Shown here: positions 35,559-45,981 of the stretch, piece after piece
How the letters are laid out: each line of letters opens with the position of its first letter
Position numbering within the stretch: the stretch's first letter is position 1
Source: Plectosphaerella cucumerina
Taxonomy: Eukaryota > Ascomycota > Sordariomycetes > Glomerellales > Plectosphaerellaceae
Direction: 5' to 3'
Length of the DNA stretch: 64,000 bases
Assembly: GCA_020746995.1 (NCBI GenBank)
Contig: JAGPXD010000003.1
Span: 3,906,001 to 3,970,000, forward strand
Notes under the pieces: model-generated
What the model was told of the DNA's origin: nothing
Seen by the model: only the letters and a program-made list of their open reading frames with translations
The model's database searches: none
Position numbers and translations under genes: made by a program

Positions 35559-37010
35559 ATGCGATCGGCCCTCCACCTCGGCATCGCGCTCACGGCCCTC
35601 GTGGGCCTTGGCGCCGCGCAGTTCACCGTCGAGCCCCCGACCACTGCGCCCCCTGATACCCTCAAGGACTGCACCAACTGGCACGTCGCCGCGGCTGGGG
35701 ACACTTGCGCGGACGTTGCGGCACAGAACTTCATCACCGAGGCCCAGCTCTACCGCTACGTGAGTTACCAAAATGAACCCCCCTTCATCCGTTTCTGCAG
35801 AATCCCTCGACTGATTACTCTCAGAACCCATCACTCGCCGACGGCTGCCTCTTCGTTGAGGGTACCTCCTACTGCACAGAGGAGAACTGGGGTATTCCTC
35901 CTCCGCCTTCCACCACCTCCACCACAGCGGCCGCAACGACAACATCCACCGGCATTGTCACCCCGCTGCCCACGCAGCCTCCGTCCATCGTCCCTGGCTG
36001 CACCCGCTTCCACTTTGTCGAGACTGGCACAGACTGCGCCTCCATCCTGAGCCAGTACGGCATCACCGTCGCGCAACTCTACGCGTGGAACTCGGGCGTG
36101 GGTCCCACCTGCAACGGCCTCTGGTCCGAGGTCTACGTCTGCGTCGCGGGCCCGGCCGTCGCGTCCCCCACGACAACAAGTGCAACTACAACCGCGAACC
36201 CGACCAGCACTGGTGCCAACGGCATCGTCACGCCCTCCCCAACACAGCCGCCCTCTATCGTCTCCAACTGCAACAAGTTTGACTTTGTCCAGCCTGGCAA
36301 CTCCTGCAACGATGTGCTCTCGCGCAACAGCATCACCTTGGCCCAGCTCTTCGCCTGGAATGAGGGCGTTAAGGCCGACTGTTCTGGCATGTGGGCAAGT
36401 GTCTATCTTTGTGTAGGTGTCATCGGCGGCGGCGCCCCTCCCACCACGATAACAACAACCACCCGGGCCACTACCACGTCGGCCGGCAACGGCATCACGA
36501 CCCCGACTCCAACGCAGCCGCCTTCCATCGTCTCCAACTGCAACAAGTTCTACTTTGTGGAACCCGGCACTTCCTGCACGCAAGTCCTGTCGGCGAACGG
36601 CATCACCCTCGCTCAGCTCTTCGCCTGGAACTCGGGTGTCAAGGCAGACTGCTCCGGCATGTGGGCGAGCGTACATCTCTGCGTCGGCGTCATCGGCGGC
36701 GGTGGGACCCCGACGACGACGAGAGTGACCAGCACCACCACCAGAGGCAACGGTGTGGCCACGCCAACCCCCACGATGCCCGACATGGTGACAAACTGTA
36801 ACCGCTTCTACAAGGGTGAGTCGAATATCCTCTTTTCATGTCTCGCGCTCGAAAGCATACTGACAAACAGTCTTAGTGGTGGAAAACGACACGTGCGACG
36901 TCATTACTGGCAAGACGGGCGTCTCCAAGGCCAACCTCATCGCCTGGAACAAGCTCGGCGCCTCATGCAATGTTTGGCTTGGGTATTACCTTTGCACCAG
37001 ACTCATCTGA
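35559..37010 (+). CDS. secreted protein with five LysM domains
   Basis: Protein of 441 aa in three exons: 35559-35759, 35825-36815 and 36877-37010. Signal peptide MRSALHLGIALTALVGLGAAQ. Five LysM modules follow, each with the pattern C-x5-7-G-x-x-C, a hydrophobic helix, then LYAWN/LFAWN and a closing CV: CTNWHVAAAGDTC (about 38), CTRFHFVETGTDC, CNKFDFVQPGNSC, CNKFYFVEPGTSC and CNRFYKVVENDTC. They are joined by Thr-rich linkers beginning with TPxPTQPPSIV. Modules 3 and 4 and their linkers are nearly identical at DNA level, pointing to a recent internal duplication. There is no GPI tail or catalytic domain, so it is a LysM-only chitin-binding secreted protein. Intron 2 has two in-frame acceptors six bases apart (36870 and 36876). 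Role as host-immunity or self-protection LysM protein is inferred. Confidence 0.92.
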
Positions 37011-37693
37011 GGACTAGAGAAGCTTGATGATGCATTACCGGAAGCACTTGAGACATTAAAAATACAACCAAGTAATTCTCTCTCCTAAAATTGAAGAGGG
37101 TATATCATGAAGGGGGCATTGAAGTTGATGTGGTAATTTCTCCATCGATAAATCACGCGATAGCTGGACTGTAAAGACTGTGAAAGGCGCCTTGCAAGTT
37201 GCTAATCAGCGAAGGAGGTGCCGATGAACACCATACTGAGAGCCTCTGGCGAGAATTGGTAGGTATGTCGATGATACACAGCCTGCGCCTGTCGAGACAA
37301 GGTCAGTGCATCGTGGAACCAAATCGCACTTAGGATTCATCCTGATGAAGGGAAAACCGGAAACTTAGCAGATTCATACTCCTACGGAAAAATACAATTC
37401 TCACCCCTGAGGCGGTTTCATGAGCTGTTCATGACTGGACTGCTTCAGGCTAGCTCGGGATCAGTCAGACTATTGACGACCGGATACCACCATTTATGTG
37501 GCTCACAGCATCTCTGTCTTCTGCGGGGGGCGGAAATAGGAAAACACAAGGAATTTATTACTGACTCTCACCATTAAGAACCTCGGACCTGTAAACCAAG
37601 AAACAAAAGCAAACAACATTCTCCTCTCGAAAATACAAGTACTGGTACAGAAAACGACCACATGGTCAGGCCGATAGAGCGTAGGCGACCGTA
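37011..37693. other. intergenic, convergent 3' ends
   Basis: AT-richer spacer between the convergent 3' ends of the five-LysM gene and the His-rich allergen-like gene. No gene seen; both terminators are expected here. Confidence 0.5.
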
Positions 37694-38636
37694 TTAGACA
37701 GCCTGGGCAGGCGAGTTCTCACCGAGCTTAGCCCGCTCCTCATGAAGCTTCTTCTCGTAGAGCTCAGGGCATCCATCGTACTCGCTGACACGACGCTCCT
37801 TCCTTCCGTTCCAGATGCCCTTCTTGGCCCTGAACTCCTCGAGGGTGATGGAGGGCAGGACGGTGGTGCCGTGGTGTTGGGCCTCGACGTGGTGGGTCTC
37901 GTGAACGGGGATGGTGGTGTGAATGTACTCGTGGGCGAGGACCTCCTTGTGAAGAACGGGCTGGATGTGCTCGTGGATGTGGTGGTGGACGTGCTCGCTG
38001 CTGATCTCGGGACCGGTGTAGCTACTGCGGGTGGCCTCGTGGGTGATGGTGGTGTTCTTGAAGCGGGCGGCCTCAGCAGCGAGCTGGTCACGGATGGCCT
38101 GCCTGTTGCGGTGATCGACTGTCTTATGCTCGACGCTGACGAGGTTGTGGGTGTGCTTGTCGGGGCTAGGTGTGTTCAAGTCAGGCTAGGGGGTGCACCA
38201 AGAGTGGTGGGAGGACTCACAGGTTCTCCGTGACCTCGATAGGCTGAACGACGGTGTAGTGGTGGTCCTCGTGGATCTCCTTGTCAAGGGCGTGGGTGAT
38301 CTCCTCGTGCTGGTAGGTGCGGATGTGTTCATCCGTGACGACCTTGAAGACGGACTCATCGACCGTAGTGTGGTGTTCCCCGTCGTGGGCAACGAACTTG
38401 ACGATCTCCTGGTCGGTGTTGTCGGCGGTGCTCACGCTGCTGGTGCCGTTGCTGACGCGGTGGGTGCTGGTCTTGTTGATGGTGGCCTATACGACATGCC
38501 GAGTTAGTAATTACTTCTTTAGGCTGTGTCAGGAGCCACGGGAGCCTGTAGGAGTCATGCCACGTAGGTATGGGAGCAGGAGTAGCTCCTGACACAGGTG
38601 GATTAGGGGATGAAGGACTCCGCGCTGACGTACCAT
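37694..38636 (-). CDS. His-rich, allergen-like repeat protein
   Basis: Protein of 246 aa in three exons: 38634-38636 (the ATG alone), 38221-38486 and 37694-38165. The first intron (38487-38633, branch ACTAAC) follows the start codon directly, and M-ATINKTSTH is the resulting start. Charged and His-rich throughout, with no signal peptide or membrane helix. The core SEHVHHHIHEHIQPVLHKE followed by HTTIPVHETHHVEAQHHGT is a motif of cytosolic fungal proteins often labelled allergen or IgE-binding in databases; the biochemical role is not established. The N-terminal part has a second repeat-like region (VFKVVTDEHIRTYQHEEITHAL). The frame is open further upstream to 39005 with a Gln/Asn/Thr-rich stretch, which I take as 5' leader, but translation from there remains possible. 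Confidence 0.8.
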
Positions 38637-39836
38637 GTTGTCGTTGGGATGGGGGTTGTTGCTGGTGCTGGCGTTGCTGGTGCTGGTGTTGCTGGTGTTG
38701 CTGGTGTTGCTGATGTTGCTGATGTTGCTGGGCTGGACTTGGTCTTTGGGCTGGATTTGCGTGTTGTTCGACTGCAACTGCTCGTTATCGGACTGGGTCT
38801 GCTCGGTGCCGGTTTGAGTTTGTATCTCGTCGGGCTGGGTTTGCTCGCTGTCTGACTGAACTTGGATAAGTTGAGCTTGACTGGCGTCGCTGGATTGGGC
38901 TTGATTGGGGAGAAGTTGACTTTGGAGGAGTCTGAAGATGTTGAAGTGAGTTGAAAGCTGCTTGACCTTTTCAGTGTGAATCTGTTCTGAGGCAAGAGGC
39001 ATCATGATGGTTTGGGGGCTTTGAATTTATAGATGGTTGTCGTGAGGCTTGTTCGGGAATTTCCACTTTCGCCGCCAGACCCAGCCACTTAATATTGCCG
39101 CCGACAACGTACTTCTGACATGACGATGTGTCGATGGGAGCTTCCGACAAGCTCATTGCCCTCAATGCCGTCATTCTCCTCCCGCCTCCGTCGATGTCTC
39201 CATCGACGTCTCCGGATCACAAAGGAGCGCTGACGTCGATCTCCGCCGGGAATCTGTTAAGAGAGGACAACTGCGGTTGCATGCAGGCTGAAGGATGATC
39301 GCTGGATCGACAGGTCTTGGACAGCTGTCAATCTCGATTGTGAGCTCTCCCGAGGTGTGGTTGAGAGGGATTGGAGGAGGATACGTCGATTGCGAGGAAC
39401 GACTCGGTCCGAGCCACTAACGGCCATGGCAGCAATCGTCTACCGGCTGCGGGCCGTATGGAAGCTTGATCGACGATGTAGATTGTTAAGAAGGCCCGGC
39501 ACTTGACGGGAGCATCCAATTTGTCGTCAAGACAACACCTGAACGACCTGTGATGTCTCGGTAGCTCCCTAAAGGAAAATGCTGTGGATTGGCTATGAGA
39601 GACTGTTCTGACATGGAGCTAGGGATACGCGAAATGCCAGTGGTGTCTTGGCTGTAAATGGTGGCTGGCGGAACGGCGATCATGTCTCGCGGGGATGCGG
39701 GCAGGCCGGATGCGACACATGAAGTCGAAGGTTAATCCGCACCTCAGGAAGTGATAGGCTTTATGACGACAACCTCTGTAAGCGCCAAGTCAAATGTCTC
39801 ACGGCTTGGAGTCCGAAGAGTTGCCATGACTTGGAG
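38637..39836. other. divergent intergenic with Q/N-rich leader
   Basis: Lies between the two related His-rich genes. Its first 370 bases read in frame with the minus-strand His-rich gene and would encode a Gln/Asn/Ser/Thr-rich chain; more likely a CA-rich 5' untranslated leader. The remainder shows no gene. Confidence 0.45.
38655..38730. repeat. GTTGCTGGT minisatellite
   Basis: About eight imperfect copies of a 9-base GTTGCTGGT/GTTGCTGAT unit, in the probable 5' leader of the His-rich gene. On the minus strand it reads ACCAGCAAC, encoding Asn-Thr-Ser if translated. Unit length is a multiple of three. Confidence 0.85.
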
Positions 39837-40480
39837 ATGCCCAACTTTGAGCCAGCACTGAACCGTCGAGACAACCCAACTCTGAACACAAACCCCAACC
39901 TCCGGAATATGTCAGGAAATCCAGAGACCAACGCAGACCGCAGAGAGAGCTTGGACGGAGAAGACTGTAATGCTGAGAGGCATGATGCTTCGTCAGTGAA
40001 GGGAGGAGTGGCCCCTTCTGATGATGAAGAAGAAGGTCGAGATCGGTTTGTTTTACCTCCCTCACGGCTTGCTGAAGATTCATCTGACACTCACATTCCG
40101 GCAGTTCGTCGCATGACCTGACTGTCACACTACCCGAGCGACCAGCTCCGAGCCAGACGAGACCATTGGGAGCTGGAGGCCACAACCATGCCGAAGGGCA
40201 TACTCATGTCAACAGTACCCTGGCAAGAATGCCGCCTGGGCCGTATGAGAACAGGGTGATCACATCTTCGACCTCATACCCCTTGGAATGGGACCAGATA
40301 TTCCCTTCGCGACCAGCTTCTGTCACCAAAACCGTACATCTACATCCGATGCGCGTCATCGAGCATATTCGGCCTCACATCCACACCATCTACCAGCCTA
40401 TGCGTGAGCGGTCCATCCACGTACACGAGCACAGGACTACCTTCGTTCCGGTAGTTGAGAAGGAGGAGAGTTCCGAGTGA
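39837..40480 (+). CDS. small His-rich protein related to its divergent neighbour
   Basis: Two-exon model, 39837-40103 and 40157-40480 (53-base intron, branch CTGAC), 196 aa. Exon 2 is the well-supported part: GGHNHAEGHTHVNSTLAR, PPGPYENRV, YPLEWDQIFPSRP and then EHIRPHIHTIYQPMRERSIHVHEHRTT. The last block shares the pattern EHxxxHIHxxxQP...HEHxxTTxxPV with the allergen-like gene on the other side of the spacer, so the two are probably distant paralogues. Exon 1 is acidic and disordered; its start may be 39837 or 39909 and the donor (GTTCGT) is weak, so the N-terminus is uncertain. No signal peptide or membrane helix. Function unknown. Confidence 0.6.
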
Positions 40481-40867
40481 GGGAATATCAAATGCTGGGG
40501 GAGGAAGTTCGGCAGTGGGCACTATCGCCCTCTTGCTGCTTTCTTATGGTTTCTGAGTCAGTGTACGAGAAATATCAACAGGTCAGCACACGTAGAAAAT
40601 TGTATCCAAAATGTCATGCAACAGTTTCTGCAGGCAATAGCAATGTATTTGATGCGCGGTAGCCAGCGCGAACGCACCAACATCTTTCGAGGCCGTAGTA
40701 TCATCAAGTGTCATCTGAGTCCTACATGATGCACAGTCCCAGCCAGGGAGAACCTTCTCCAAACGCCAGTCATGTCCCATATGTAGCTCGAATGCTCCCA
40801 CCGCCAAGTACAATATATCCGCATCGTCCGTGTTCCTTTTCACTCGTTTCCTTTCAAACTTGCACTT

Positions 40868-41320
40868 CTAGTACCCCCTGCTATCCGCGCGCCCCCGCGA
40901 CGGTCCCCGGGAGTATTCCCTGATAACGACAGGTGGTGGCGCGTGAATGCTCCCAGACCTCCTGCGGCTGTGGCTGTGTCGCGACCGGTGCCTGCTGCCA
41001 CGGTGGTATTTCGGCTCCTCGTGATGATAGTAGGAATCGCGGCGTGGTGGTTCGCGGGGAGTGCGGCCGCCCGTGCAACGGAAGACGAGCCACAGAAGCA
41101 GGAGGAAGCCGACGATGGAGCCGATGACGATACCGGCGATCTCGCCGCCGCTGAGGCCGTTGTTTGCGCCAGTGCCGCCCTGATTGATGTACACGGTGAC
41201 GGTGGCGGGAGGTGCTTCCTGGCGGACGACGAGGGTCGGGACGTTGATGGTGGCGTGGGGGAGGGTTCGAAGGAAGCGGTGCATGGTCGGCGTGACGCCG
41301 TCGGGGGCATATGGAGCCAT
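40868..41320 (-). CDS. single-pass membrane protein, unknown function
   Basis: Intronless 150-aa gene starting at ATG 41320. N-terminal about 55 residues are external or lumenal, then GGEIAGIVIGSIVGFLLLLWLVF forms one membrane helix preceded by a Gly-rich GGTGANNGLSGG stretch typical of fungal single-pass WSC/mid2-like proteins. The tail is strongly basic and Ser/Arg/His-rich (YHRGSRHRSRHSHSRRRSGS). There is no clear signal peptide, so orientation is by the positive-inside rule (tail in the cytosol). A sensor or anchor role is possible but unproven. Confidence 0.72.
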   Translation of the reverse strand: MAPYAPDGVTPTMHRFLRTLPHATINVPTLVVRQEAPPATVTVYINQGGTGANNGLSGGEIAGIVIGSIVGFLLLLWLVFRCTGGRTPREPPRRDSYYHHEEPKYHRGSRHRSRHSHSRRRSGSIHAPPPVVIREYSRGPSRGRADSRGY

Positions 41321-42303
41321 TGCAAGGTTGGGAGACTCGTAGGACTGGTTGTGGATAGAGGGGGACTCGGAACGATCGAAAATGCAGAGCAGGCCAAGCT
41401 TCACAGACAGGTGCCACACGCGCGGGCCTGGGAGCTGCGAGGTTAAGTAACCACCCGAACGGTCAAATCCCTCTCTAGAATGCCGTTCTTGATTCCCTTG
41501 TCCAACGTCATTCATCCATCAAGTCGATGTCGATGATCGGATCACCGACTCCGCCCCCGCAGAAGCGCCGCGGCGCCAAGGCTGCGCGATGCAGAGGATG
41601 CAGGGATCAAGGGCGAGCAGACGGTGGGTTGGGGAGGTCAAAACAGGTTTTAGGGAGGATACAGGCGGGCCGTTACTGGCCTCGCCGGCCTGTGGTCCGG
41701 TTCCTGGCCTGAAGTGAGCCGCGACGGCGGGCGGGCGAGGGTAACTAGGGCCGGCGCGGGTTTTAAAAGGGATTGATGCTATGACGTGTCAAAGTCTAAT
41801 GGAGAGGGGTAAAATATTCGAATTGAAGCATCCTTGAATCTCTGGCGTGATCCAGAGGATGGCTGGCATTCAGCCTGCAGATCCGGGCCAGAATCCTCGA
41901 TCTTTCGCCCAGCCGCGACCCAATAATAGACCCCATAATAGAGGGGTTGGAGAGACTGGAAGGAAACCACTGGACTTTACATCCCCCCATGCCATGTGGT
42001 GATGAGCCCAGATGTTTGTTTGGCCTGGCCGGAGACGTGATGTAAGTTTGGCTCCCATCTTTCTTTCCTACTAGTCATCAGTTGTTGATCTTTGGTCCAT
42101 TGGACCTGTCTTTGGGGGCATTCGCAATAGAGTCGTGCGTGTCCTAACCTTCTGGCCCTGGCACTTCAGGGGTTGAGTTGACCACTGTGATCAACATTGC
42201 ACCTCGGGCCTGTCAATCGGCTGTGAGAATGCATCAATGTGCAGGTATAAGTTGGAAATCTAAAAGAGTACTGGGTATCTATCACTCATACTCGCACTTC
42301 CGG
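41321..42303. other. intergenic, no gene seen
   Basis: Between the single-pass membrane protein gene and the large ankyrin gene (both minus). A short plus-strand frame from about 41527 is basic and Pro-rich but has no support. Confidence 0.45.
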
Positions 42304-44625
42304 TCATAGTCCACCCTCATACGGGGGAGGCGCCGCTTCACCTCCAACGATCGTCGTCCGCTGACGCGCCTCGAACCATCCTCCATCAACGCCCAGCTTG
42401 CTTGCCCTTTTCCCCACCGCATCCCTGAGGGCCTCGCTGCCCTCTCGCTCCGCAAATGCCACCGCCCACGCCGGCCTCTCTACGCCCTCGTCGAGTAGCA
42501 TGTCGACGATCTCGCGATTCTCCCCTGCCGCAGTAGCAGCTTGCAGCAGCACCTCGTCAGGGTCGACGCCTGTCTTGCCTCTCAGACGCGACACAGCTCC
42601 CCCTTCGAGCATGGCTCGCAGGCACTCAGCTCTCCCCTGGGCGGCGGCGAGGCGAAATGGCGTGTTCTTCCCCAGAGGATCGGAGAATGGCACAGTGCCG
42701 GACTGGCCTGCGCGGTGGGGGTCGGCACCTGCGGCGACGAGAATGGCGACAAGCTCGGGGAGGGACTCGCTGACGCAGTAGCCCAGAGGCGTGTTGGTTG
42801 CACCGCCGTGGCCGTCCCACGACGATGGCATGACGTCTGGCTTGGCACCCTGTCGAAGCATGAGGCGCAGGAAGCTGGCCTGGTCGGGTGACTTGTTCTT
42901 CAGATGTGTGGTGATCAGGTGGGCGGAGCCGGAGCGGTTCCCAGGCACAGTAGGGTCGGCGCCATGCTCTAGAAGCAGAGTTGCATGGGCATATCGCTTT
43001 TGGGAGATGGCCATAGCCAGAGCGGGGCGACCGGTGATGTCCTTTGCGTTCGCATCGCCGCCGTGCTTGAGAAGAAGGGCAGTGAAGTCGGGGAGGTCCT
43101 GCTGCAAGGCTGTGACGAGGCAGGGCTGGCCGGTGAGGGACTTTGAGTTTGGGTCTGCGCCGCGGGCGAGAAGAAGGCGAGCGATGTCGATGGCGTCGGG
43201 GGCAATGGCGAGGGAGACGAGGGCTTCGCCAAAGCCGTTGCGGCCTGTGGGCTCTGCGCCGCGGGAGATTAGGTAGGTGACCATTTCGAGGTTGCGATTC
43301 GTGACTGCGATGGAGAGGATGGAGTGGCCGGTGGTGTTCGTCGCGGTGACGGTGGCGCCCGCATCGAGGAGGATGCGGGTGCGCTTCATATCGTTGTGCT
43401 CGACGGCGGGGACGATGACCTTGCGGCCTGTGAGGTTGGCTGTGTCTGGATCGGCACCGCGGCGGAGGAGGAGCTCAAGGAGCGCAGGGGGATCCTTCTC
43501 AGCGGCGTCGGCGAAGTAAGGGGCACCATAGGTGTTGCGGGCGCGAGGGTCGGCGCCGGCATCGAGAAGGAGGGAGGCGACGTCGGCGCGGCCGGCACGG
43601 GAGGCGTGCCAAAGGGCAGGGAGGGACCAGACGCCGTCGCGGGCTGAGGGGTCAGCGCCGCCGTCGAGGAGGAGGCGGACGGTGGCGGGAACATCTGGGT
43701 TCGAGGAGCTGTGGATGACCGAGGTGAGCGGGGTGTAGCCCTCATCGTTGAGGCCGTTGGGGTTTGCGCCCTGGCGTAGGAGGCCGGTGAGGTTGTGGGT
43801 GTCGCCGGCTTCTGCGGCGCGGCAAAGGGGGGTGACGAGGGGTTCGACAGGGGCGGCGAACTTGCTGGAGATGGAGCGGAAGAAGACGCCGACCTTGCCG
43901 CGCTTGGGGCGGGAGGACGAAGGGGACGAAGAGGAGGACTGGCCTTCTTCTTCATTGTAGGGGATGGGTTGCTTGTGGTCGACGGGGTAGGAGGGGGATG
44001 GCTCCCCGGGGGAGACGGCTGCATCGTAGGCTGGGGGAAGAGCTTCATGAGAAGGAGACTCGATCTGGACCTGTGCGATGAGGCGTTGGAGCTCTTCGAA
44101 ATCGGAGCCTGTCATCTCCAGCACCTGCGCTGCATCCTCCTCGTCCTGTCTTCAGGGGGGTCAGCACCCTCCACTGTGTATTTCATCGTCATGTGTTGCT
44201 CACATTTGCACCAGACTCTGGAATGCGGCGACCAGCTGCAGCATCATGTTCCATGTGGCCTTTGTCTCGACCAACTTCTCCAGGCGTGCACTTCCCGGGA
44301 CATCACCCCGACCGAGCAGCGAAGACGTTAGCTCAGCCAGCTCTTCGGCGTCAGACGTGAGGGTGCCGAGGCGGCGGCGGGTGGGCTCAGAAAGTGACGA
44401 GTCGCCGGCGCCCTCGAGGAGCACAGCGAGCACGTCCATCTCTTGGACAAAGTCGGCGACTGTGGAGGCGAGAGTTCTGGCATGGTCGGCCGCATGTCTG
44501 TCAGGGATGCGAACGGCGAGCTTCTCAAGGCCGAGGCTGACGCGGGCGCTGCGGTTGGAGGCGGCCGAGCATCGCTGGCGAAGGGCGACCGCGGAGATGT
44601 CTGGGTTGGAGGACTTTTCGGCCAT
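42304..44625 (-). CDS. large ankyrin-repeat protein
   Basis: Protein of 755 aa in two exons, 44204-44625 and 42304-44149 (54-base intron; the acceptor CTGAAG keeps the frame, the later ACAG would not). Residues 1-140 are an all-helical domain with heptad-like leucines (ARVSLGLEKLAVRI, LASTVADFVQEMDVLAVLLEGAG), comparable to the N-terminal helical domains of fungal STAND/ankyrin proteins. A Pro/Ser-rich linker follows (PPAYDAAVSPGEPSPSYP), then about twelve to fourteen ankyrin repeats with typical LLLDAGADPxARN and LLLxHGADP units up to about residue 680, and a short tail ending in PPPYEGGL, itself a PPPY motif. Cytosolic scaffold or signalling adaptor is likely. No NACHT or kinase domain is present. 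Confidence 0.9.
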
Positions 44626-45161
44626 GAGAATGATGCTTGGTGTTGTTTTGCAAAAGGTTGATTATAGGGGGAAAAGTATCGATTGAGGAGACTGCTGCTG
44701 CGAATGTCAGTTGAACAGCATGACCAGCAGCAATATTGACTTGATAAAGAGACCCGTTAAATGGCAGCCTGGACGGCCTCCCGACGATGGCTTCCAGCCG
44801 TACGCACGTCCAATCACGGCCGTCGCGCTGTACGAGCAGCTGGGGAAACGCGTTAACATTCCCGCATCGGGTCGAGAACTGGCTGCTGGGGTCATCTTGG
44901 CTGCCGGGCGGGCTGGGCTGCAGTTGGCGGATGCCAAGCGCGAGGTACGGAACATGATCAGCATCAGATCACCAGGTTGCAGGTATTATCAGGCCATGGG
45001 CGACATCACTAGCTTAGGTATGCTTGAGTCCAAGTTGGTGTTGTATGCGGCTGAGCCGCGATCATCAATTCGTTACTTCATGACAAGGCAGACAGATCGC
45101 CAGAAGATGCACGCTCAGAAACAAAGCCCCCCAAGGCCCTCAACCCCCTCCGCACCTCGTA
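44626..45161. other. intergenic, weak open frame only
   Basis: A plus-strand frame from ATG 44720 runs about 180 codons through this spacer and into the 3' end of the GNAT gene. It has no recognised domain, and its last part is antisense to GNAT coding sequence, so no gene is called. Confidence 0.45.
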
Positions 45162-45981
45162 CTACGGCCGTGGCGATCCGACAATCGATAGCAGAGACCC
45201 CAGCATACTCGAACCCCTCCGCTTCGGCCGGGGCCTCGGCGCATTCAGGATCATGACCTTCAACACGCAATCTTCCCTCGACCGATCGGGTCCACGCAAC
45301 GACACGCATCCCAAGTCTGCGAATCCCAAGCCCGAGAAGAAGATGTATCCCCTCGAGCTGGTCATGACGGCCACAGCGAGGCTCCTGGCACGAGCGGAGG
45401 CAAACCCAACGGCGCTCAGGGCCTTTGCGTAGCCCTGGCCCCTGTGAGCGGGGTGTGTCGCCAGCGCCTCGAGGTAGGCGTGGGCGCCAGCGTGCTCAAA
45501 GTGCTGACGCTGGGAGAAGGAGACGGCGGCGTGCATCGTGGCAAGCTTGTCGCGGATGTTTTCGCTGGCAGCGGGGGCCATGACGGAGATGAGGTCGTCA
45601 ACATCGAAGAGGGTGTCGGTGGCTGGACGAAGGGCATTAGCTTTTCGATTTTTTCCCCTGGCCAAGGACTTAAGACTCACACTTTCGCCAAGTCTCGTGC
45701 ATGTCCGCCCGCGACATGTCCCATACGGCCACCGAGGCGATGCTCGTCACTATGCCCTTGGATGTCGCCCGCGACACCTCGGCCACGACGACCAGACGAT
45801 CCAGGTTCTCCGGGTCCAGGTAGCGCTCCAGCACCTCGCGCGCATAGGCCTCGTAGGCGGGGTTCTTGCGGAAGCCGGGAGGGAACACGCTCTTCCAGGA
45901 TGAGTCCTCGGCCAGCGAGGCGAGGATGACCTCCGCGACGGCGGGGAGGTCGTCGAGCGTTGCTTGGCGGATGTGCATCAT
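45162..45981 (-). CDS. GNAT-family N-acetyltransferase
   Basis: Protein of 253 aa in two exons, 45681-45981 and 45162-45622 (58-base intron, branch CTAAT). MHIRQATLDDLPAVAEVILAS is the usual first strand and helix of GNAT proteins; ATHPAHRGQGYAKAL carries the acetyl-CoA pyrophosphate motif (R-G-Q-G-Y/A); the C-terminal GYIFFSGLGFADLG fits the last GNAT strands. About 100 residues lie between the first motif and the CoA motif, longer than in minimal GNATs, as is common for fungal small-molecule acetyltransferases. Substrate unknown. A second in-frame Met directly follows the first. Confidence 0.88.

Noticed and set aside
44720..45256. Plus-strand gene between ankyrin and GNAT genes
   Set aside because: No domain, its end is antisense to GNAT coding sequence, and no splice or start support.
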